A DNA stretch of 64,000 nucleotides from Pardosa pseudoannulata. Its lineage: Eukaryota; Arthropoda; Arachnida; Araneae; Lycosidae. Below the pieces are notes generated by a model that saw only the letters and a program-made list of their open reading frames with translations, did not search any database and was not told the DNA's origin. Numbering within the stretch: position 1 is the first letter of the stretch; every line of letters begins with the position of its first letter. Of this stretch, positions 54,581 through 64,000 are shown piece by piece. A program made the position numbers and the translations under genes. The DNA lies in contig CM063500.1 in the NCBI GenBank assembly GCA_032207245.1, positions 35,606,011 through 35,670,010 on the forward strand, written 5' to 3'.

Positions 54581-54583
<3 letters not shown>
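53501..54583. other. AT-rich spacer with a dispersed repeat
   Basis: 53735-53850 matches 44096-44200. The 82-codon frame 53959-53711 overlaps this repeat and is not kept in the other copy. Nothing else recognised. Confidence 0.4.
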
Positions 54584-54667
<84 letters not shown>

Positions 54668-54680
54668 AGAGAGAGAGAGG
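54584..54680. repeat. (AT)n(GA)n microsatellite
   Basis: AT dinucleotides to 54664, then (GA)n to 54680, the same order as at 45452-45603. Confidence 0.97.
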
Positions 54681-54715
54681 ACCTAATCTCAATTTCACAT
54701 ATATGTAAAAAGAAA

Positions 54716-55257
54716 TACCTTTGTGGGTAAGTGTGGTGTGCCAGGAAAACTGTTGGTTGAGAGCTAATCAGGATTGAGTATGTGTGGAACTTCCGTCAGT
54801 CTGGTCAGGGGCTTCCAACTGATTATTTTAGGTGCAGCCGTAATATTTGAGGCAGGAAACTGCTGGTATTTGCTAGATGTTCCAAATGTTTCTGGAGTCT
54901 TTGTTGAACTCAAGGCTTTTCTGCTTTGGACTCCCGAAGGCTCATTGTCACAATCGTCTCCTCCGACTTCTCACCTCTCTGCTCTCCTTGATTCGACTGC
55001 ACTCTCGAACTCCAACCGTCGAACTTGTCTCCTCGACTCGACTGCACTCTCGAACACCCCCTGTTCTTTTTTCGACTTTTCCTATTTTATATTAATTTCT
55101 TCTTTTTCCTCTTTTCCTTCTTTTCGTCCAACCGGGATAGTTGTAAAAATCTAATTGGTCTCCTTAACCCTGCCTTGAAACCGCCAACGTGGAAAATCCT
55201 TGCCCCTTCAAATTGGGCACTGACCCTTAGTTACTCATAAATAACTCCACAAAGGTA
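54716..55257. other. GC-richer segment with short perfect inverted ends, possible transposon
   Basis: TACCTTTGTGG at 54716-54726 is repeated inverted at 55247-55257, with further partial pairing outside (AAAGAA on one side, TTCTTT on the other). Base composition differs from the flanks. Inside is a 45-bp direct repeat (GACTGCACTCTCGAAC twice, about 54993 and 55038) and a 126-codon plus-strand frame, 54774-55154, whose Ser/Leu/Thr-rich peptide I do not recognise. It could be a MITE, an LTR fragment or an old exon. Confidence 0.35.
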
Positions 55258-56187
55258 CATTCTTTTTTGATGTCATGTACGGGGACGGGATTCTAATCTG
55301 GGACTGGGATCAGAACCCCACCCTAGACTACCGCACAAGAAAAAAATCTATTGAATATATTTTATGGTCCTCTCGCCTTTACAAAAGATGTGATGAGGTC
55401 AGATTTAGATTCAAAGCATTTTACTTCTCGTATGAATTAATGAATTATATTACTGATCTAAATCACCTCATCACATAACACAGAGGTTAAATATACGAAC
55501 TCAACTAGATTTACAAGAAAACTCTTAGCTATTTCATCTTCATATTTATCTGAATGTGATATTAGTACTGTAGATGATTTAATACTGAAGAAAATAAGTT
55601 CACTAGACATCACCCCACTATGGGATATAAGACTGAATCAGACCAAAATTGTACTTAATACAACATATCTTCAAAATAGTCATCAAGAACAAGAGTCTCA
55701 CTAATATTTTGAGGTACATCCAATTCCCTTAAGATCAACTTCAGTAGACTGCATTCGATACCTACCTTCAGTTTACTCTACTTGAGTATAATGAAATAGA
55801 ATTTTATTACCCGAGACTATTATTGTAAATGTTTATAATATATAAACCTACTCAATTTTTTATATCTTTATATCATCACAGCCTGTAGCTGATCGAAACA
55901 AGATCAGCTCTCAGGGTTCGTTTCCTGGACATTCCAGTTATTAAATATGTTCACCATATGGGGGCATCAGATATTTAAAAGAAACTCTGTGGGACGTGGT
56001 ACTAAAAAAGTTAAAAGTCTTTTATCTAATAGATGTCTTTGGAACTTTAACATGCAATTATAAATCATTTCATATAGAAGTAAATATAACTGGAATGTTA
56101 AATATTCAAAACTTTAGAGCTAACTACTAGTCCTATAAAAATTGAATTTTAGAAAATACTTCCTGATTGTAATTTTTAAACATAATA
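55258..56187. other. mixed AT-rich spacer with a long hairpin
   Basis: ATGTGATGAGGTCAGATTTA (from 55388) pairs with TAAATCACCTCATCACAT (to 55476) around about 45 nt of loop, with a 2-nt bulge. Near 55901 CAGCTCTCAGGGTTCGTTTC, continuing CTGGAC, is similar, inverted, to CCAGGAAAACTGTTGGTTGA at 54741. No gene is supported. Confidence 0.45.
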
Positions 56188-56912
56188 CACTGATGTGCAA
56201 AACTTAAGCAACAGGTGGGGTTTTTGCCATAACTCTAAGAGATATCATCTGAGAGACATGAAATTCAGAAATGAGTATTGTATACCTAATTAATGACGAA
56301 AATATCGGCGCTGAAAATGGAATACAATGACAAACTTTGGAAAACAATATCAAGCTTCATGGAACGCATAGTATTGTGACTCATGATTGTCTATTCAAGA
56401 GGAAGAAAAGCAATCAAATGTTCCATAATATGGGATATGCCCTTCCCTAACTGCAATCGTTGATTCGCACTGTCTCTGCATATTCAGAATTAGCTGGTCT
56501 AAACTTGCTAGTCGTGCCCATTCTATCAGCATTGGTTGAGTTGTTTGTTCTTCGGAGGATGTACATGCTGCAATGCTTTAAACATCCCACAGATTTAAGA
56601 AGTATTTAAATCATAGGAGATGATAGCCAATTCTTTCGAGTGACATCTTCACTTTCCAGTAGGTCCTCAATAGCGAGAGTTCGATGTCCCTGTGAATAGA
56701 CCATCATGAGTCACGATACCATGGGTTGAATTAAGCTTGTTTTTGTTTGATTCCATACCGTATGCATTGTATTCCTTATTCAGCTCTGATACATTAATCA
56801 TCTTTTAAGTACATAATACTCTCCTTGATTTGTGAATTTCATGCCTCTCAGATGATTTGTCGTGGAGTTGTGACAAAAAACTCACCTGTAGCTTAAGTTT
56901 TGAACACCAGTG
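56188..56912 (-). mobile_element. Tc1-type element with ~215-bp terminal inverted repeats, degenerate
   Basis: Both ends start CACTG and continue with GCAAAACTTAAGCAACAGG on the left and, inverted, TTCAAAACTTAAGCTACAGG on the right. TA is at 56186-56187 and 56913-56914. Inverted similarity runs inward about 215 bp on each side, including CATCTGAGAGACATGAAATT, and reaches GACTCATGATNGTCTATTC. Only about 290 bp of unique interior remains, holding transposase remnants on the minus strand. At 725 bp it is an internal deletion derivative of a long-TIR Tc1 lineage. Confidence 0.92.
56440..56690 (-). pseudogene. Tc1 transposase C-terminal remnant inside the long-TIR element
   Basis: Minus-strand reading gives GHRTLAIEDLLESEDVTRKN (family form: HRT-x-V-x-E-L-ES-DI-R-M), then after a frame change AACTSSEEQTTQPMLIEWAR and NMQRQCESTIAVREGHIPY, the usual Tc1 C-terminal end. 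The SPDLNPIEH region with the catalytic Glu is broken by stops and a frameshift. Confidence 0.9.
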
Positions 56913-57345
56913 TACTACAACTATTACGTTCAAGACACACTTTACAGCTCACAATAAAACTATATATTTTACTTTATAAGTTTTAATCTCTCTGTACTTT
57001 AACCCTCAAATCATCGAGGAAAAAAAGTCTCCAAAAATACTCTAAAAGTCTGTGTTAGTGGACAAAGCGTTCTATGATTTTTTTCTTCATTAGTCTACTA
57101 GTACTGAAACCCACCCTCCTTATTGTTTATAGTTTTAAATAGATATGTAAATAAATATTATAGATTGTTAATTTTTTTCCATAAAGCTCATCAATTCTCG
57201 AGATCATTCGATAAGAATAATGGATTCTAAAAGTACAAATAAAATTATTCTTGAGAGTTATTTATACTTTTTTTGTTTTTAAGATATTAATTGGTATGCA
57301 TTAGAGATCATCATTACCCCAAACGATACTTCAATCATGACTTAC
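56913..57345. other. AT-rich spacer
   Basis: TTAACCCTCAAATCATCGAGG at about 57000 resembles a piggyBac-type end without a partner. Otherwise nothing recognised. Confidence 0.3.
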
Positions 57346-57501
57346 GAAGCATAAAAGCTACTCTTTGTTCCATGAATGCTTCCATCAATATATTTAGTCT
57401 GTCATTAACAATACCCGATGCAGACTCCATGAAAGCAATGAAGAAATGTACACTACATCCATTTTCGGTTATTTTTAGCTCGAAAATTTTACGTTTGAAG
57501 A
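57346..57501 (-). CDS. candidate internal exon, unassigned
   Basis: On the minus strand a 156-bp open segment lies between an AG (57503-57502) and a consensus donor, GTAAGT (57345-57340). It encodes FELKITENGCSVHFFIAFME, continuing SASGIVNDRLNILMEAFMEQ and RVAFMLR. The composition (Glu, Met, Asp, Gly, few Asn/Lys runs) differs from random AT-rich frames nearby, and its two leading and one trailing bases give a symmetric phase. The upstream AG lacks a strong pyrimidine tract. I do not recognise the peptide. A decayed transposon piece is possible. Confidence 0.25.
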
Positions 57502-58477
57502 CTAAGTTTTAATTGTACTAGAACTTAACTTTAAGTCAAAATTTAAAATACGATTTTGTACAAAAATATTATATTTTATACAATATTTATTATAATTCAT
57601 TCTAGAGAAAAGTCCATTGCTTAAAATATTAATCTTTATTTTTGGATTTTATACAAAATGATATTTTAAAAGAAAACTTATTAATTTCATTTTTTATAGA
57701 CTTTTTCAATATAAAATAGCAAAGATATATACTATCAAGTAATTCTTTAAAGGTAGAACAAAGAATGAAATCGCATATAAGAATGAATTATCAGCAAGTA
57801 AAAAGCGAGAGCGCTGTGTAAACTACAACAGATAGCTATTTTCTCAGTAAATTATTATTTTTTTTTTCAAAGATGAACGGATTTTAAATCGATTTTCCCT
57901 ATCGCAGTCATGATTTAAAGTAAAAGTTGAAAGAATGATAGATTTTGATTTTTGGCCTTTTAAAAATTGCAAGTAGTACTCTTAAATACTTTATGATAAA
58001 AATAATAAAACACAATGTGACATTTAGCAAAAAGGAGAAGTAAATTAAAAATAAAAATGGAAACTAAAAACGAATGAGTTCAGAAATTTTTATTGATAGT
58101 AGTATCGTCATGCAGTAGTATCTTGAATTTAAGTATCCTACTTAACAATTTCCTCCTATATTTTAATTATTTCAGAAATACGTTAGAGTAAATGCTATTA
58201 AAAGTATAATGTGATATAAACTGACTTCCAAAAGTTAATCACGAAAATATAAAATGCAAAAAATTCAACAAATACTGCTTTGATTGACACAAAATTCGGC
58301 ATGAAAGTAGCATATATATTTATGCATAAACCAAAATCAATAATTATATACAGAAAGGAAAACAGTATTAAATTTTTGTAAGTTATCAGATAATGACATA
58401 CTGGAGACTTAAAAAGAATTATCTATAAAGTGAAAATAAATAGCATAAAATGAAAAAAATATATTGATAGGGTATGT
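57502..58477. other. AT-rich spacer
   Basis: Nothing recognised. Confidence 0.35.
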
Positions 58478-58690
58478 GATTCCCCCTCATCTGTATACAA
58501 AGTTTACACCTTGTGACAATGCTATCAATTCTGTAGTCAACCACAGAAGAATTAAGCAATCGCCATTTATCTTGTAGAGCAGTTTCCAGCTCAATAAGAG
58601 TGGCGGGAGTTGGATAAAGTAAAGATATAGTACAGACGAGAGCATCTCAAAAATTTTCAAAGGATTTAAGGTCGGGCAAATATGCTGGCC
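58478..58690 (-). pseudogene. Tc1-like transposase C-terminal fragment
   Basis: Minus-strand reading from 58690 gives LWPAYLPDLKSFENF (family form: WPAYSPDLNPIEHVW), a stop, then DALVCTISL, TPATLIELETALQDKWRLLN, DSIVTRCKLCIQMRGNHIPY. The catalytic Glu position reads FEN, with Glu apparently kept. Only the last ~70 codons remain. No terminal repeats were found, and it is a different lineage from the element at 56188. Confidence 0.88.
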
Positions 58691-59397
58691 ACAAAATACA
58701 TAATATAAATAAATAAATTAAAACAGACTATATTAATCTACAAGAAAATAAGAGAATAAAATGGAATATCATTGTCAAATTTAATTGTTTATTTAAAAAT
58801 TAAATTAAAAATTTTAAGCATATATTATTCAGATAAAATAAAATAATTTCAAATCTGCTCAGTATAAATATGATATTTTCAAATATTTCTGGTAAATATC
58901 AATCATGTTTTTCTTCAAAATATGCCCACATATAATATAAACAGAAAATACAGTTTTTACGGTAATACTAAGCATAAAAACTGACGCTCATAAATTGCCT
59001 AAAATCTAAATTCAAAGCTTTTCTATATCACATATTATTATGCTCTGTATCATCCTCTTTCTACTATCATAAAAATTCTGTTAGAATAAAATAAACAAAT
59101 TCCGCATTGTGTTTAAGTGAAATTTATATCTATTGAGCTTCCTGCAATACACTGAAATAAGTATTTAAGTACTGTTGCATGCTTTTAACAAAAGGCTCCA
59201 TGTCTAATTTATTTCAAAGAGTAGATAGGGTCACGAAAATTTCTGAAAAGCATTTATTAAACTTCTTTGTAAACGGATGGCGTAGCGATAAATCTCATGA
59301 TCAATAGGAGGCGTATTTACTTTGTTTGAACACTAAGAATATTTTCAAGGAAAGAATTGTTGAATAGAGCCTCTATTGTTTCGCCAGAAAATATTTT
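58691..59397. other. AT-rich spacer
   Basis: Nothing recognised. Confidence 0.35.
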
Positions 59398-62085
59398 GTA
59401 ATTGAGATTAGGGGGTGGATTATTCGGTTTCTTTCTTCTTTTTTAGTACCTGATGCTTGCCTTATTAATTTAATTGTATTTTATTTATATGCATGTAATG
59501 AACTAATATCGTATAAAGACATTTCCTTTGATGATCTGCTTTTGTGTTAAAAAACATAAAAATTCAAATGTAAAATTTCCCTCTTTTGTTCATATACTAT
59601 CACTAAATGAATATATCTCCATAATGCTAACTCTACAAAACCAATTATGTAATTGTTTATAGATTTAAAAGAAGGATTAAAACGGATATTGTAAAATATG
59701 TTATACGCATTCCCAATTATGTTACTATTTATTGAGTTACAGAAAGATCATTATTGAGATGTATTGTAATTGAGATTAGGGGGTGGATTATTTGGTTTCT
59801 TTCTTCTTTTTTAGTACCTGATGCATTCCTTAATTATTTAATTGTATTTTATTTATATGAATTTAATGAACTAATATCGTATGAAGACATTTCATTTCAT
59901 GACCTGCTTTTGTGTTAAAAAAGTAAAATACAAATGCAGTTCAGCATAGTATAATTTCCTTTTTAAGTATAAAATTTCCCTCTTTTGTTTATATGTTATA
60001 TCTAAATAAAGCTCTATAATACTATCTCTAAAATAACCAATTATGTAATTGTTTATAGATTTAAAAGAAGGATTAAAACGGATAATGTAAAATGTATTAG
60101 ATGCATTGCCGATTATGTTACTATTTATTGAGTTACAGAAAGATCATTATTGAGATGTATTGTAATTGAGATTAGGGAGGAGTTTATTATTTGGTTTCTT
60201 TCTTCTTTTATTAGTGCGTGATGCTTTCCTTATTAATTTAATTGTATATTATTTATATGCATGTAATAAAGTACTATCGTATGAAGACATTTCATTTGAT
60301 GATCTTTTTTGTGTTAAAAAAAAACAAAATTCAAATGCATCTAAGCTTGCTTTAATTTTCTTTTTAAGTCTAAAATTTCCCTCTTTTGTTCATATGCTAT
60401 CTCTAAATAAATCTATCTCTACTTTCCTATCTCTAAAAAAGTACCAATTATGTAATTGTTTATAGATTTAAAAGAATGATTAAACGATTAATATAAAATA
60501 TATTAGATGCATTGCCAATTATGTTACTATTTATTGAGTTTCATAAAGCTCATTATTGATATTTATTTTAATTGAGATAAGTCTTGGATTATTTGGTTTC
60601 TTTCTGCCTTTTTAGTACCTGATACATTCCTTCATTGTTTAATTGTACTTTATTTATACGCATGTAATGAACTAATATCGTATGAAGACATTTCCTTTGG
60701 TAATCTGATTTTGTTTTAAAAAAATTAAAATCAAATGCAGTTCAGCATAGTTTAATTTTCTTTTTTAAGTAAAAAATTTTTCTCTTTTGTTCAGATGCTA
60801 TCTCTGAATACATCTCTAATGCTATCTCTAAAAATACCAATTATGTAATTGTTTATAGATTTAATAGAAGGATTAAACGGATATTGTAAAGTATGTTATA
60901 TGCATTGCCAATTATGTTACTATTTATTGAGTTACAGAAAGATCATTATTGAGATGTATTGTAATTGATATTGGGGGTGGATTATTTGGTTTCTCTATTC
61001 ATTTTTTAGTACTGGACGCATTCCCTAATTATTTAATTCTATTTTTTATATTCATGTAAGGAACTAATATTGTATGAAGACATGTACTTTGGTAATCTTA
61101 TTTTGTGTTAAAAAATTAAAATTCAAATGCAGTTAAGGATAGTTTTACTTTCTATTTAAGTATAAAATTTCTCTCTTTTGTTGATATGCTATCTCTAAAT
61201 TAATCAATCTTTATTTACCAATTTATCTACCATTATTTTATTGTTTATAGATTTTAAAGAAGGATTGAAACGGATAATGTAAAATATATTAGATGCATTG
61301 CCAATTATGTTACTATTTATTGAGTTACAGAAAGATCATTATTGAGATGTATTCTAATTGAGATTAAGGGGTGGATTATTCAGTTTCTTTCTTCTTTTTT
61401 AGTACCGGACGTATTCCTTAATATTTTAATTGTATTTTTTAATAGCATGTAATGAACTAATATCGTATGAAGACATGTCCTTTGGTAATCTGATTTTGTG
61501 TTAAAAAATTAAAATTCAAATGCAGTTAAGGATAGTTTTATTTTCTTTTTAAGTATAAAATTTCCCTCTTTTGTTGATATGCTATCTCTAAATTAATCAA
61601 TATCTATTTACCAATTTATCTTACAATTATTTTATTGTTTATAGATTTGAAAGAAATATTAAAACGGATATTGTAAAATATGTTATATGCATTGCCAATT
61701 ATGTTACTATTTATTGAGTTACAGAAATATCATTATAGAGATGTATTGTAGTCGAGATAAGGGGGGATTATTTGGTTTCTTTATTCATTTTTTAGTAGTG
61801 GACGCATTTCCTAATTATTTAAATATATTTTTTATATGCATGTAATGAACTAATATCGTATAAAGACATATTTTTCGGTAATCTTATTTTGTGTTAAAAA
61901 ACTAAAATTCAAATGCAGTTAAGGACAGTTTTATTTTCTATTTAAGTAAAAAATTTCCCTCTTTTGTTGATATGCTATCTCTAAATTAATCAATCTCTAT
62001 TTACCAATTTATCTGCCAATTATTTTATTGTTTATAGAATTTAAAGAAGGATTAAAACGGATAATGTAAAATATATTACATGCAT
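59398..62085. repeat. ~394-bp tandem array, 7 units
   Basis: GTAATTGAGATTAGGGGGTG-type anchors occur at 59398, 59766, 60162, 60568, 60961, 61354 and 61748 (spacing 368, 396, 406, 393, 393, 394). Units share TTTGGTTTCTTTCTTC, GTAATGAACTAATATCGTAT, AAGACAT, TCCCTCTTTTGTT and CCAATTATGTTACTATTTAT. The first unit lacks about 26 bp. The 99-codon frame at 60166-60465 is not kept in other units. Confidence 0.96.
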
Positions 62086-62346
62086 ATTTTTGTCTTATAA
62101 TACTGCCTCTTTCTCCATAAGATGGCAGGAAACTCTCAAAGATGCAAAATATAGAAAGATACATATGTGTAGATTCGAAGGTTACTATTGAAAAAATCAC
62201 ATACACAGTGGCCGTTCGCATCTGTTTTAGATGATTTTAGTTAGAGGTATTAATAAATGGGTTTGTGACAAAATACTTAACTGCAATTGTGCTATGTTTT
62301 AAAAAGTCAAGATATCTGAGGCTTGCGAGGTTTGTTTCTATTCAAA
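62086..62346. other. short spacer, possible 5' flank of the transposase pseudogene
   Basis: No inverted repeat partner could be sought beyond the window edge. Confidence 0.3.
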
Positions 62347-63960
<1,614 letters not shown>

Positions 63961-64000
63961 GTCTATCAAATAGGAATTGAATTAGGCACATCACAATAAG

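Noticed and set aside
54774..55154. 126-codon frame as a secreted or membrane protein gene
   Set aside because: A hydrophobic stretch is present near the start, but the Ser/Thr/Leu-rich repeat and unknown element context give no support for a real gene.
57000..57030. piggyBac-type end (TTAACCC) (also at 28803)
   Set aside because: TTAACCC occurs by chance and no inverted partner with a second TTAA was found nearby.
60166..60465. 99-codon frame
   Set aside because: It exists in one unit of the ~394-bp array and is closed by stops in the others.

Overview
This is strongly AT-rich eukaryotic DNA, most likely from an arthropod and possibly a spider or other chelicerate. The evidence is the mix of animal cut-and-paste transposons (Tc1, mariner, pogo/Tigger and piggyBac-like), tRNA-derived SINEs ending in an ACCAA-type tail, a non-LTR retrotransposon remnant and very long (AT)n microsatellites. 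The species call is inference; no sequence here fixes it. I found no convincing host gene. The best exon-like candidate is a 156-bp open segment on the minus strand at 57346-57501.

Layout. 0-8 kb: a small TTAA-flanked (piggyBac-like) element split by a pogo/Tigger-like element, a 180-bp tandem array, a second possible piggyBac-like element, a long (AT)n tract, and a solo LTR with a perfect 5-bp target duplication. 8-25 kb: mariner and Tc1 transposase remnants cut off by (AT)n tracts, two dispersed repeat families that occur twice in the same order, a SINE with a 10-bp target duplication, a 262-bp array, a GC-richer 291-bp array, and a decayed ~148-bp array. 25-35 kb: local duplications with periods of about 300, 207, 190, 160 and 301 bp, plus a piggyBac-like element. 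35-46 kb: a 1.3-kb tandem duplication whose second copy carries a Tc1 fragment, diverged relatives of the same unit, a 77-bp minisatellite, the 3' end of a LINE, and a 539-bp duplication. 48-54 kb: SINE copies, a nearly identical 231-bp array, a ~480-bp array, and a Tigger-like element that was itself tandemly duplicated. 54-64 kb: a GC-richer segment with short inverted ends, a Tc1-type element with ~215-bp terminal inverted repeats, another Tc1 fragment, a ~394-bp array, and a DD37D-like transposase pseudogene split by about 580 bp of (AT)n.

These sequences do not work together as a pathway. The window is a mosaic of dead transposons and at least fifteen unrelated short tandem arrays. The most unusual items are arrays in which a reading frame is recognisably kept between diverged units (291-bp and 262-bp arrays), the repeated presence of long (AT)n inside or at the broken edge of transposase genes, and the nested and duplicated transposon structures that give a relative order of events.
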